Below are positions 25,940-34,255 of a stretch of DNA of 64,000 nt, piece after piece. Source of the stretch: Hornefia porci (lineage in GTDB: Bacteria > Bacillota > Clostridia > Peptostreptococcales > Anaerovoracaceae). Location of the stretch: positions 744,001-808,000 of the forward strand of contig NZ_MJIE01000001.1 of the NCBI RefSeq assembly GCF_001940235.1, in the 5' to 3' direction. The notes under the pieces were generated by a model that saw only the letters and a list, made by a program, of their open reading frames with translations, did no database searches and had not been told where the DNA came from. Made by a program: the position numbers and the translations under genes. Within the stretch, counting starts at the first letter, position 1. Every line of letters begins with the position of its first letter.

Positions 25940-26013
25940 TATTATCTAAAACTTTTTTTCGAAAAACGGTTCTTAAACTGCCTCCGAATGTCCGCTTATT
26001 AGTAGATGGGCAC

Positions 26014-26181
26014 ATGAGACACCTCGGAAAGAGAGGAACGTCTACGGGAGATGAAAAGGGAACCCACTCCGATGAAGAACTCATCGATGAACTTATCACC
26101 ATCAGCGTTATCGCAAAACGTTTTGCTGAGAAACTCAGATGCCAAGTAGCCTGCAAAGGGAAGTTATACCGGGTCTATTGA
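26014..26181 (+). pseudogene. Small hybrid ORF ending in the sigma-54 activator fragment
   Basis: The 55-residue frame starts MRHLGKRGTSTGDEKGTHSD and continues with ELIDELITISVIAKRFAEKL, which looks like a genuine small helical protein of mobile elements. Its end runs over the junction (about 26150) into sequence from a sigma-54 activator read in the wrong frame, so the native C-terminus is lost. Function unknown. It may once have preceded the sigma-like gene at 26788, now 600 bp away. Confidence 0.4.
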
Positions 26182-26791
26182 TAAACCCGGGTTATTTGAG
26201 GTTGCGGAAGGTGGAACATTGTTTTTAGATGAAGTAAACTCAATACCTCTTAATTTGCAGGGTAAACTTTTACGCGCCTTGGAAAACCATGCTATTCGTC
26301 GCGTTGGTGAAACATTTGAGCGTGAAACTGATGTGCGAATAATTGCTTCTACTAATGAGATGCTTTACAAAATGCTAGAAAGAGGCGAATTTCGTCGCGA
26401 TCTTCTGTATAGACTGAAGGTTGCGAGTTTCACCATTCCTCCTCTCAGAGATCGAGCCGATGATATTCCGTTGCTATGCAATCACTACATTACACAGTTC
26501 AATAACAGACTGAACTTAAGCATTACCGGTATCGACGATGAAACAATGCTCTTTTTTAGCAAATATCCATGGGCAGGTAATGTTCGTGAATTGCGAAATG
26601 TCATTGAGTATGCATGCAGCATCAAACGCATCGGGATGATTACCCAGCGTGATATCCCTGATTATATGCATCTTGATTCTAATTACAAAGATTCTTCTAT
26701 GTGTATTGTTGAAGCATCCTCGTTATCTGTGGGTACATCGTCAATATCTGAAAACGAATCATATGTGCAGAAGGTGATCCCTTTGCAATGA
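26153..26791 (+). pseudogene. Fragment of a second sigma-54 activator
   Basis: The frame opens in the middle of an AAA+ domain: [19 protein letters not shown], then [60 protein letters not shown]. The sensor domain, Walker A and the C-terminal Fis helix-turn-helix are missing, so it cannot act as a promoter-specific activator. It is similar to, but not a copy of, the protein at 21739. It was probably cut by the rearrangement that also brought the IS110 element. Confidence 0.85.
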
Positions 26792-27009
26792 TCGAAGAAG
26801 AAAAGTACAGGGATTACAAAGCGGACCATGAAAGAAGAATCGCAAAAGCGTTTTCCGAACTCAGCGTAAGCCAGCGGGACCTGTTGAAGGCTCTCTATGA
26901 GGATGGAATGTCAAAACAGGAATATGCAGATGCAATCGGCGTGTCTCCATCAGCCATTTCACACCGGCTTGAAACCATCAGAAAAAAATTAAAAAAAGTT
27001 TTGAGATGA
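26788..27009 (+). CDS. Small sigma-70 region-4-like DNA-binding protein
   Basis: The 73-residue protein ([20 protein letters not shown] at the start) has a helix-turn-helix of sigma-70 region-4 type: [20 protein letters not shown] then [23 protein letters not shown]. Region 2 is absent, so it is a regulator or truncated sigma-like protein of mobile elements. It overlaps the end of the sigma-54 fragment by four bases. A 227-bp near-copy lies at 28881-29107. Confidence 0.7.
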   Translation: MIEEEKYRDYKADHERRIAKAFSELSVSQRDLLKALYEDGMSKQEYADAIGVSPSAISHRLETIRKKLKKVLR

Positions 27010-27038
27010 GCCTAAGATTTTTCGCTTTTTTGTCTATA
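26812..27038 (+). repeat. 227-bp direct repeat, copy 1 (sigma-like gene)
   Basis: From GATTACAAAGCGGACC to TTTTTTGTCTATA; copy 2 at 28881-29107 has the same length and about 90% identity. The pair brackets the AbiE module. Copies of this kind can recombine and delete the 2 kb between them. Confidence 0.85.
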
Positions 27039-27059
27039 ACATACCGTGTTTTGATAAAA

Positions 27060-27086
27060 GATCCCGTACCATTGCGGTACGGGATC
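27060..27086. terminator. Perfect hairpin between the sigma-like gene and AbiE
   Basis: GATCCCGTACC - attgc - GGTACGGGATC is a perfect 11-bp stem. The T tract after it is weak (GGTTTAGTC rightward, CTTTTATC leftward), so termination is most plausible for the leftward abiE transcript. 27087-27309 has no supported gene. Confidence 0.5.
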
Positions 27087-27309
27087 GGTTTAGTCTTGGT
27101 TGTTCGTATTGCTTTCGTCTTCCCTGCTTCTTCAGCTACCCGGCAACGCCTGGGACCACAGGTGCAGGTTTTCCATAAAAGATATACCAAAAAAAAACGA
27201 AAACTCAGGCATAGACAAGGGTAAGCGGGCAAGCCCGATGACCCGATGATCCCGATTGACAAAATCGTGCTCTACGCCGTCAAATGGTCCATTGATAAGC
27301 GACCCTCAA

Positions 27310-28162
27310 TTACTGCATGATTGCGTCCATAATGGTTTCTATGGTATTGCAGGTATCTTCAAAGGAAATGTCCTTGGCATATTCATATTCCCGGGTGTAT
27401 TTGTTCCATAGCTTGCGGAGTTGATTGCTCCCGCGGATTTCTTTCATAATCTCCGGGTACTGCTCCATAATCCTACCACTGCCCCGTTTCTGTGTTGTCC
27501 GTTCCAGCGCATGGCGCAACGTAGTTTTGTCACATTCCGCACCCCGCAGCGCATATAAAATATGTACATCGTAATAATCTCTTGGGCGGGTATTGGCAAT
27601 GTTGCGGGATAGCACCGTTTCAATTTTCTCTGCAAGCACCGTTTCAAGGTTGTAGGCAAGAATACTGATACTGCGGTTATCGAACAGCAGGGAGAATGTG
27701 TATTCTACTTCACGGGGGGTTATCATATCGCCCGTGGTAACATCCACCGTAAGCGGTACACTGATCGGCGGGTAATTAGCTTTCAGCGCAATGCGAATGC
27801 CAGGATAGTCGTCACCCTCGCGGATATCGGAAACTCCGGCGATCTCAAACTGTACGTCGTCCTCGATCTCAATGGCACAAATCTCCTGAAAGATAGAGTG
27901 GATTGCTTCATGCGTCAATGTAAATCCCTTAATTGTAGTGTCAAGATCCATTGTTGTCCGCGTGTCCAGCCCGACAATAGCAGAAATCAGAAAACTGCCT
28001 TTGAGAATAAAATTCTTCTTATACTTTGACAGAGAAATTAGAAATTCGTTCCAGCAGCCGCTCCAGCATATAGTTCTGCATGACGAGCTGTGCGGAAATA
28101 TGTTTCTCTGCTGCTTTCTTTTTGATAAAGGCTTTCAGTTGCATTGGATTATTTGTAATCAT
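27310..28162 (-). pseudogene. abiEii: AbiEii-type nucleotidyltransferase toxin, frameshifted
   Basis: The native start is ATG 28162, overlapping the antitoxin stop (ATGA). The first 46 codons (MITNNPMQLKAFIKKKAAEK onward) end at a premature TAA near 28022. The true continuation lies one frame away (SKYKKNFILKGSFLISAIVG, then DTRTTMDLDTTIKGF) and stops at 27310. Motif I of the family, GSx(10)DxD, is intact but downstream of the break. The 853-bp length is not a multiple of three, which confirms a single indel. AbiEii toxins block growth by nucleotide transfer to tRNA ends. The downstream 213 codons could be made from ATG 27951 but would lack the GS of motif I. Probably inactive. Confidence 0.85.
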
Positions 28163-28752
28163 AACAATACCTCCATGTAATGCAGCACTTTTGGCTTTAC
28201 CCGAAGCTGCTCAGCGTACTGCATCAGTTTGTGAATGTCTTTTGTTTTCGACGCTGCATAGCGTTTCATTGCTTCTCCAACAATCTGAATATCGCTTCCA
28301 CTGCCGCGAAGAATATCGCAAAGTGTCCGTTCCAAATCATAGACACGGATCGGATTACCGGATGGTGACTGAATTTCAATAATGCCAAATTCGTAGTTCT
28401 TCGGCACAACACGCTTGACGGTTATATTTTCCTGCTTAAGGGACGGCGTGTTATAGCCCTTGGGAAAGGTCATCGTATATTTGGCAGGAGTACGATCAGA
28501 ATACCCCAGCAGATACAGGGCGGTATCGTGGGAATAGATCCCACGCTCATATTTTCGCTGCAGCAGATAGAAGTCATCCTCCCATGCGCTGCTTTTTACA
28601 TACAGCCCGCGTCCGTAACGGTAAAGCTCTCCGCAGTCCACGAGTTTTTGCAGCACGCTGCGGTGCAAGCCCGCTTTTGTGACCTGGGCTGTGGTAATCG
28701 TTCCGTCCGTTGACGCTTGCAGCAGTTCATTGATTGTTTCATTGATTTCCAT
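28159..28752 (-). CDS. abiEi: AbiEi-type antitoxin/transcriptional repressor
   Basis: The best start is ATG 28752 behind GGTGAGGTGAGCAAC (197 residues). The N-terminal winged helix spans about 1-60 (INELLQASTDGTITTAQVTK, VLQKLVDCGELYRYGRGLYV). The C-terminal AbiEi_4-type antitoxin part has YSHDTALYLLGYSDRTPAKY, YDLERTLCDILRGSGSDIQI and the final TKDIHKLMQYAEQLRVKPKV. AbiEi represses its own operon and neutralises AbiEii. The gene looks intact while its toxin is broken. Two operator-like repeats lie upstream. Confidence 0.88.
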   Translation of the reverse strand: MEINETINELLQASTDGTITTAQVTKAGLHRSVLQKLVDCGELYRYGRGLYVKSSAWEDDFYLLQRKYERGIYSHDTALYLLGYSDRTPAKYTMTFPKGYNTPSLKQENITVKRVVPKNYEFGIIEIQSPSGNPIRVYDLERTLCDILRGSGSDIQIVGEAMKRYAASKTKDIHKLMQYAEQLRVKPKVLHYMEVLL

Positions 28753-28777
28753 GTTGCTCACCTCACCTTGACATACA

Positions 28778-28866
28778 CACATTAAATTATATGTAAATAA
28801 TGTGCAGCCGTCAACAGTATGACGACAATCACACATTAAATAAATTAAAAAGAATGTGTGATTGTC
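28778..28866. promoter_or_regulatory. Two AbiEi operator repeats with identical 15-bp spacers
   Basis: Site 1: CACATT (28778-28783), 15 bp, AATGTG (28799-28804). Site 2: GACAATCACACATT (28824-28837), 15 bp, AATGTGTGATTGTC (28853-28866), a perfect 14-bp inverted repeat. Paired inverted repeats upstream of abiEi are the known form of autoregulation in this family. Confidence 0.75.
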
Positions 28867-29108
28867 AAAAGGCTTTTAGAGATTACAAAGCGGACCATGA
28901 ACGACGAATCGCAAAAGCATTTTCCGAACTCAGCGAAAGTCAGCGTGAGCTGTTGAAAGCTCTCTATGAGGATGGAATGTCGAAGCAGGAATATGCAGAT
29001 GCAATCGGCGTGTCTCCTTCAGCAATATCACACCGGCTTGAAACCATCAGAAAAAAATTAAAAAAAGTTTTGAGATTAGTCTCAAGTTTTTTGCTTTTTT
29101 GTCTATAG
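28854..29108 (+). CDS. Second copy of the sigma-70 region-4-like gene
   Basis: The same helix-turn-helix protein as at 26788, but with a replaced N-terminus ([20 protein letters not shown]) that reads out of the AbiEi operator. Its C-terminus is longer (KVLRLVSSFLLFCL), because the stop seen in copy 1 (TGA after KVLR) has changed. It may be a degenerate copy, or it may be controlled by the AbiEi operator. No clear ribosome site at the ATG. Confidence 0.5.
   Translation: MCDCQKAFRDYKADHERRIAKAFSELSESQRELLKALYEDGMSKQEYADAIGVSPSAISHRLETIRKKLKKVLRLVSSFLLFCL
28881..29107 (+). repeat. 227-bp direct repeat, copy 2
   Basis: The partner of 26812-27038, ending in TTTTTTGTCTATA. The AbiE module lies exactly between the two copies. 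Confidence 0.85.
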
Positions 29109-29747
29109 GGTGAGAGGCAAAATCGGGAAAGGCATCTGCAAAGAAATCATGACAGCCGGTGACCTCTCAAGATAACAAACTACACTTTGAAAACGGAATA
29201 CACATTCATCAGGTACTTTCTCTCTGGTATATCGGGTAACACCGAAAGCATGTGAAGTGATGCGCCGGGACCCTTCGGGATAGCGATAATGTCTCACTTC
29301 AAAAGGCGGCATAGCGGCCGTCAGTGTGCGATGACAGCCGGGGAAGACAATGATACTTCCGTCCAGTCACAGCCCTGCAGGAATGCGGGATCACGCAATT
29401 AGGGCGGCTCCGGGAGAACCCCGGAGGAGCCGGCAGCTCATGAGAAGGAAGCAGCCACCCTTCGCCTGATTGTTTCCTGGGATCCGGGGCGTCGTGGACA
29501 AAATGGATCATGTAAAAACCCGGAATGCAGAATGATGATGCATTTCAAATGTGAAAATCTGAATTCTGCATTTCCGGTCAGTACATGCGCGGTCCATCAC
29601 ACCGGGAGAATCAGAGAATGTCGAATCCAAATCAGATGAAGGAATTCCCCTGATCTACCCTACTCTACTCTACCCTACCCCAATGAGCCTGGTAGATGAA
29701 TGTGTATCCTTTTTCTACTACAATATATTTGTGGTTAATAATCCTTA
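29109..29747. other. Non-coding right end of the large element, possible origin of transfer
   Basis: No supported gene in 640 bp. It holds an inverted repeat with arms GAAGTGA / TCTCACTTC (about 29257-29300) around CGGGACCCTTCGGGAT; a long inverted repeat CGGAATGCAGAA / TTCTGCATTTCCG (about 29523-29576); and a CTACC/CTACT-rich tract (about 29655-29680). Structured gaps of this kind can be oriT or end sequences of conjugative elements, but no relaxase is nearby. Confidence 0.3.
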
Positions 29748-29826
29748 CCGCCAGATTGAGCAGCTTTTCGAAACTGCTCTTTTTTATGCAATTCCAAGGG
29801 ATCCGGCGATTGCAACGGGTTGCGGG
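29748..29826 (+). repeat. 79-bp direct repeat, copy B (right edge of the large element)
   Basis: Matches 4353-4432 from CCGCCAGAT to TGCGGG with a handful of changes. The terminator stem now has one mismatch (GAGCAGCTT / AAACTGCTC). No tRNA remnant precedes it beyond CCGCCA. Downstream lie fragments of parB and abiEi, so this copy is the left end of a second, decayed element. Confidence 0.75.
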
Positions 29827-30023
29827 CTTTGAAGGCTGCGGGGGTGGTCATGCCGGAAGGAATTCTCATCCCTTTTCCGAAAGCCTTTTTGTGCCGCGAC
29901 GAGTTTGTAGGTTTTGTGGGTTAATAATTAACCTACAAAACCTGTTTTGTCGTCAATTTCCAAAAACATTGTCGGGAGCCCCCAGGTACGGCAACTCGAG
30001 CTGCGCCGCAGTGGCTGCCTCGG

Positions 30024-30269
30024 TTGTGCAATCAGCTCTGCAACAGGCTGACACAGCGACGCGTGCTTTTTTCACAAGCGGAGAAACAGATATCGCAAGC
30101 TCCAAGATTAGCATCGAAACAGGAGATAGCCCAAACTCAAGTTCGTCAATACATCCGACTGGCCCGCCTTGCCCGCCTTATTCCACCAATCCTACGGATG
30201 ATGGATGATCGAAAGATCGCCCTGCGGCCTGCATCAGTTTGTGAAGGTCTTTTGTTTGACGCTGCATAG
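30024..30269 (+). pseudogene. parB fragment of a decayed second element
   Basis: The middle of this frame, EIAQTQVRQYIRLARLARLI followed by PPILRMMDDRKIALRPA, is clearly the helix-turn-helix part of the ParB proteins encoded at 4720 and 7255. No ParB domain precedes it and the frame runs into abiEi DNA right after ALRPA. It is a deletion scar, not a gene. Confidence 0.8.
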
Positions 30270-30351
30270 CGTTTCATTGCTTCTCCAACAATCTGAATAT
30301 CGCTGCCGCTGACGCTTGCAGCAGTTCATTGATTGTTTCATTGATTCCCAT
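30231..30351 (-). pseudogene. abiEi fragment with internal deletion
   Basis: Bases 30231-30310 match the 3' part of abiEi (28221-28307). Bases 30311-30351 match its first codons (28711-28752, MEINETINELLQAS region), so about 400 bp are missing from the middle. The upstream TTGACAATCACACAT keeps half of the operator. It joins the parB fragment directly. Confidence 0.8.
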
Positions 30352-30485
30352 GTTGCTCACCTCACTTTGACAATCACACATCAAATTATTCAATCGGTGT
30401 TTTCATTCCACAGATTCTGATGCAATCTGCCCGCTAATATGGCATAATATATGAAAATACATATTAGAGAGCGAGGTTAAGTACT

Positions 30486-31025
30486 TTGAAAACAGTTATC
30501 GTAAACGGAAGTCCACGAAAAGGAAACACATTAACGGCAATCAATGCATATGTCGAAGGAACCGGAAAAGACAACGACATCGAAATCATCCATGCAGACA
30601 GGCTGAATATCAGCGGCTGCAAAGGATGTGGGGTATGTCACTGCACAAATGGCTGTATTGCAGAGGATGATACGAATGCAACGGTCGACAAAATTGTTGC
30701 AGCAGACATGATAATCTTTGCCACGCCGGTTTACTGGTGGGGCATGACAGCGCAGCTCAAGCTGGTGATTGATAAGTGCTACTGCAAAGGCGCACTCCTC
30801 AGGGCCAAAAAAATCGGTGTGCTGGTCGTAGGCGGCGCTCCTACGGACAATATTGAGTATTCGTTAATCAAACAACAGTTTAAGTGCATTGCTGAATATC
30901 TGAACTGGGATATTCGGTTCTACAAAACCTATTATGCGACAGAAAAAGATGATCTTGCTAAGAATTCTGCTGCCATCGAAGAATTAAAAAAGCTCAGTGC
31001 AACGCGGGGGCTGTCGCACAGTTGA
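30486..31025 (+). CDS. Flavodoxin-like NAD(P)H/FMN reductase
   Basis: The 179-residue protein of the NADPH-dependent FMN reductase / iron-sulfur flavoprotein family starts with the FMN phosphate loop VNGSPRKGNT. It has a cysteine-rich stretch (GCKGCGVCHCTNGCIAEDD) and the flavin-binding ATPVYWWGMTAQLK. The cysteines could carry an Fe-S cluster. The start used is TTG 30486. A TAATATGGCATAATATATG promoter-like stretch lies 30-50 bp upstream. It is the first gene beyond the mobile elements, so probably chromosomal. Confidence 0.82.
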   Translation: MKTVIVNGSPRKGNTLTAINAYVEGTGKDNDIEIIHADRLNISGCKGCGVCHCTNGCIAEDDTNATVDKIVAADMIIFATPVYWWGMTAQLKLVIDKCYCKGALLRAKKIGVLVVGGAPTDNIEYSLIKQQFKCIAEYLNWDIRFYKTYYATEKDDLAKNSAAIEELKKLSATRGLSHS

Positions 31026-31078
31026 TTGATAACAATCAGCTGGAGCGGCAGCCTCTATCATGTATACCGGTATACCGT

Positions 31079-31531
31079 CTATGCGTTTCCTTTGAACACA
31101 TCGTCGTAGAGCCGCTGAATTTCCTTCGGCAGGCCGTCCGGCAGCATGTTCTGTATACCCTCTTCATCACCGTCGCGCATGGCGGTTTCATAGTACCAGC
31201 ATTTGTACTCCAGAAGATTCAGCGTCTTCTGAAGGCGCGCCATCTCCTCCTCCACAGCCTTCCTTCTGGCTTCAAACAGCTGTTTCCTCTGCGGATAGGT
31301 GGACGGTCCCTCGCCGCACCACTGCATGAACCGTTTGATGTCCCGAATCTCAAGTCCGGAGTTTTTCAGGCACTCGATCACGCGAAGCGCTTCAACCTCC
31401 CGCTCGCTGAATATCCGCCTTCCGGACTGACGGCGCAGCTCAGGGAAAAGTCCTTCCCTGTCATAATATCTCAGTGTGGACACCGGCAGCTGAAACATTT
31501 CCGAAATCTGACCGATGGTGTACGTTTCCAT
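31079..31531 (-). CDS. MerR-family regulator
   Basis: Start at ATG 31531 behind AAAGGA. The 150-residue protein has the MerR winged helix at about 1-70 (YTIGQISEMFQLPVSTLRYY, DREGLFPELRR, RRIFSEREVEALRVIECLK) and a dimerisation coiled coil (about 80-120). MQWCGEGPSTYPQRKQLFEA is typical of the MerR subgroup beside aldo/keto reductases. It lies divergent to such a gene and very likely controls it through the stretched promoter at 31561-31591. No clear metal-binding cysteine pair, so it is probably a small-molecule or electrophile sensor (inference). Confidence 0.88.
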   Translation of the reverse strand: METYTIGQISEMFQLPVSTLRYYDREGLFPELRRQSGRRIFSEREVEALRVIECLKNSGLEIRDIKRFMQWCGEGPSTYPQRKQLFEARRKAVEEEMARLQKTLNLLEYKCWYYETAMRDGDEEGIQNMLPDGLPKEIQRLYDDVFKGNA

Positions 31532-31560
31532 AAAAATTCCTTTCATTCGAAAAAAATATC

Positions 31561-31591
31561 TTGACCTGAAGTCAGGTTCATGTAATATCAT
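31561..31591 (+). promoter_or_regulatory. MerR-type promoter with a 19-bp spacer
   Basis: TTGACC (31561-31566), a 19-bp spacer and TATCAT (31586-31591). The inverted repeat ACCTGA-AG-TCAGGT (31564-31577) sits in the spacer. A spacer of 19 bp with a central palindrome is the hallmark of promoters that MerR proteins untwist. It points toward the aldo/keto reductase. Confidence 0.85.
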
Positions 31592-31657
31592 ATAGATTGT
31601 ACATCAAAACCGACGAAAAAACAATGCGGACAAGCAGAGAAACATTAGGAGGATATT

Positions 31658-32797
31658 ATGCAATACAGAGACTTTAAGGATATGAAGCTGTCCATGCTGG
31701 GATTCGGCGCGATGCGCCTGCCTGTCATTGACGGCGACGATGCGAGGATCGACGCGGAAAAGACCATGCGCATGGTGGATTACGCCATGAAGCACGGCGT
31801 CAATTATTATGACACCGCATGGGGATATCACGGAGGACACTCCGAAGAGGTCATGGGACAGGCGCTGCGCAGATTCCCCAGAGACAAATACTTCCTCGCC
31901 ACCAAATTTCCCGGATACGATCTGGCCAATATGCCGAAGGTTCAGGAGATATTCGAAAAACAGCTTGAGAAGACGGGACACGATTACTTCGATTTCTATC
32001 TGTTCCACAATGTCTGTGAAATGAACATCGAGCAGTACCTCGATCCCCGGTACGGCATTATGGATTACCTGCGTAAGCAGAGAGACTGCGGGCGCATCCG
32101 GCACCTCGGCTTCTCCTGCCACGGCGAGCTGCCTGTACTGAAACGGTTCCTTGAAGCCTACGGCGACGAGATGGAATTCTGCCAGCTGCAGCTGAACTAT
32201 CTGGACTGGGAATTCCAGCACGGCCGGGAAAAAGTCGAGCTTCTGAAGAAATATGACATTCCGGTATGGGTCATGGAGCCCCTCCGTGGAGGCAAGCTGG
32301 CGTACCTGAACGAGGATCAGGAGAGCAGGCTGAAAGCGCTGCGCCCGCAGGAGGAAATCCCGGCCTGGGCGTTTCGATTCCTGCAGGGGCTGCCGGAGGT
32401 CAGAGTAGTTCTCTCCGGGATGACAGACGAGATCCAGCTGAAGGCCAACATCGAAACCTTTGAGCAGGATCTGCCTCTGAACGGTGAGGAGCTGCAGGCT
32501 CTGATGCAGATCGCAGGGCAGCTGGCGGATGAACAGACTGTGCCGTGTACCGCCTGCCACTACTGCGTCGACCACTGTCCGGCAGGTCTGGATATTCCGC
32601 GCCTGATTTCTCTGTATAACGAGCATACGCTTACAACAAAGTCAGGTCAGGCCGGTTTCATCGCTCCGATGGCGCTGGCCGCGTTCCCGAAAGAGAAACA
32701 GCCCGCCGCATGTCTGCACTGCAGAAGCTGTGAAAAGGTCTGTCCGCAGCAGATTAAAATCTCCGAGGTGATGAGTGATTTTGCAAATATACTCTGA
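31658..32797 (+). CDS. Aldo/keto reductase with C-terminal 4Fe-4S ferredoxin domain
   Basis: The 379-residue protein has an AKR barrel at about 1-280 (MLGFGAMRLPVIDG, the Asp/Tyr of NYYDTAWGYHGGHSEEVMG, the Lys of YFLATKFPG, the His of DFYLFHNV). A ferredoxin-like tail carries two Cys groups, CTACHYCVDHCPAG and CLHCRSCEKVCPQQIKI. The family reduces aldehydes or ketones with NADPH, possibly linked to ferredoxin. ATG follows AGGAGGATATT. It is under the MerR promoter. Confidence 0.9.
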   Translation: MQYRDFKDMKLSMLGFGAMRLPVIDGDDARIDAEKTMRMVDYAMKHGVNYYDTAWGYHGGHSEEVMGQALRRFPRDKYFLATKFPGYDLANMPKVQEIFEKQLEKTGHDYFDFYLFHNVCEMNIEQYLDPRYGIMDYLRKQRDCGRIRHLGFSCHGELPVLKRFLEAYGDEMEFCQLQLNYLDWEFQHGREKVELLKKYDIPVWVMEPLRGGKLAYLNEDQESRLKALRPQEEIPAWAFRFLQGLPEVRVVLSGMTDEIQLKANIETFEQDLPLNGEELQALMQIAGQLADEQTVPCTACHYCVDHCPAGLDIPRLISLYNEHTLTTKSGQAGFIAPMALAAFPKEKQPAACLHCRSCEKVCPQQIKISEVMSDFANIL

Positions 32798-32834
32798 TGC
32801 TCGTGTTCAGGGATTCGGTCGTTTCCGAATCCCT

Positions 32835-33398
32835 TTATCTTTCCAGAACTGCGTTTTTCAGACACGAATATGTCATTTTCTTTTCTTTATATGTGGTGAA
32901 GGTTCCTTTTACGGTAATCTTCGACTGATCCTCCGGATAACTGAGCCCTTTTTTCAGCTTGAATTCAATCCCCTGGCTGCAGCACGCAGTGGCGTCCTTG
33001 ATGACACAGGCATAATAAGTTTTTCCTGTCGTATCATCCTTTGTGATATAACATACCCCTTTTATCTTTATCGTCCTTCCTTTATAGCTGTCCGGGTCGA
33101 TCATGATGTTGTAGACCTCTGAATAAATCGCCGTGCTGCTCATCTTAGTCAGATCCAGAAGCTCTTTTTTCCGGCTCTTCTTGTCTTTCCCGGCGTTCCT
33201 GTCCGCATCGAATGAGTCTGAAGCTTCTGTTTCCGTACTGTTGTCATCAGAGGACGCACTTTCACTCTGCGTCGTCTTCGGGGCGGAATCTGATTTCTGC
33301 GTCTCGTTATCCTTTGTTCCGCAGCCTGTCAGGATCAGGGCACAAAGAAACAGCAGCAGGATCACCCGGAATGTCTGAATTTTACTTTGTTTCATCAC
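32835..33398 (-). CDS. Lipoprotein linked to the metal ABC transporter
   Basis: The 187-residue protein has a lipoprotein signal (FRVILLLFLCALILTGCGTK, lipobox LTGC) followed by a low-complexity Ser/Asp/Glu linker. The C-terminal OB-fold-like part (about 90-187) has SYKGRTIKIKGVCYI, YYACVIKDATACCSQGIEFK and KITVKGTFTTYKEKKMTYSC; its paired cysteines could bind metal. It overlaps the permease gene start by four bases and ends the operon of the zinc-type transporter. Probably an extracellular metal-handling accessory (inference). Confidence 0.75.
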   Translation of the reverse strand: MMKQSKIQTFRVILLLFLCALILTGCGTKDNETQKSDSAPKTTQSESASSDDNSTETEASDSFDADRNAGKDKKSRKKELLDLTKMSSTAIYSEVYNIMIDPDSYKGRTIKIKGVCYITKDDTTGKTYYACVIKDATACCSQGIEFKLKKGLSYPEDQSKITVKGTFTTYKEKKMTYSCLKNAVLER

Positions 33399-34255
33399 AC
33401 TCCTCCTCTCAGCCTCGCGGCAATCACGCTCAGGCCGAACGCAAGCGCGTCCGCGACAACAATGGTGGAGCCCACCGGAGTCCCCGCGAGAACTGACACG
33501 AGGATCCCGATCAGCGCACAGCTTACAGAGATTGCGGCGGAAGCAGCCGTAACTGCCCGAAAGCTCTCAAACAGACGCATTGCCGCCATGGTCGGAAAGA
33601 TGATCAGCGCCGAAACCAGCAGCGCACCGACGAGGTTCATCGCAAGCACGATGATGACCGCGATGATAACCGCCAGAAGCAGGTTGTAAAATTCTGCGCT
33701 GATTCCGCATACCCTGGCAAAATTTTCATCAAAGGTCAGCGCAAACAGCCGGTTGTACAGCAGCAGAAACAGCAGCAGCGTCGCCGCGGAAAGAACCGCG
33801 CACAGCGCCACCTCCCCGGTCGTCAGCGTCAGAATAGACGTCGAGCCGAACAGAGTGCTGCAGACGTCCCCAGATACATTTGCCGAGGCCCCCGCCACAT
33901 TCACCGTAAGATAACCGAAAGCCAGAGCGCCCACCGACAGCATGGCGACCGCGGCGTCACCCTTCACTCTCCTGTTCTGACCCGATTTCAGAAGAATCAC
34001 CGCACTGAGTATAGTGACCGGCAGAATCAGAAGCATGCGGTCAGAAAGCTTTAGAACGACCGCCACGCTCATCGCGCCGAACGCCACGTGGGACAGTCCG
34101 TCCCCGATATAGGAAAAATGACGGAGAACCAGCGTCACTCCGAGCAGCGACGACACCAGCGCGATCAGAAGTCCGACGACGATCGCGTACCGCACAAACG
34201 GGTAGTCCAGATAAAACGCCAGTTTCTCCGTCAGCGTCACGATTGCGGTCATCAC
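33395..34255 (-). CDS. Metal ABC transporter permease (ZnuB-like)
   Basis: The 286-residue membrane protein of the ABC-3 family has about eight helices. Family blocks are SLLGVTLVLRHFSYIGDGLSHVAFG, GALAFGYLTVNVAGASANVSGD and FDENFARVCGI; VGALLVSALIIFPTMAAMRL is the region that touches the ATPase. It imports Zn2+ or Mn2+. Its ATG overlaps the ATPase stop, and its end overlaps the lipoprotein start, so the four genes form one tight operon. Confidence 0.9.
   Translation of the reverse strand: MMTAIVTLTEKLAFYLDYPFVRYAIVVGLLIALVSSLLGVTLVLRHFSYIGDGLSHVAFGAMSVAVVLKLSDRMLLILPVTILSAVILLKSGQNRRVKGDAAVAMLSVGALAFGYLTVNVAGASANVSGDVCSTLFGSTSILTLTTGEVALCAVLSAATLLLFLLLYNRLFALTFDENFARVCGISAEFYNLLLAVIIAVIIVLAMNLVGALLVSALIIFPTMAAMRLFESFRAVTAASAAISVSCALIGILVSVLAGTPVGSTIVVADALAFGLSVIAARLRGGV

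Noticed and set aside
31604-32626. Leftward 340-codon frame opposite the aldo/keto reductase
   Set aside because: Shadow frame; it also covers the reductase ribosome site and shows no family.
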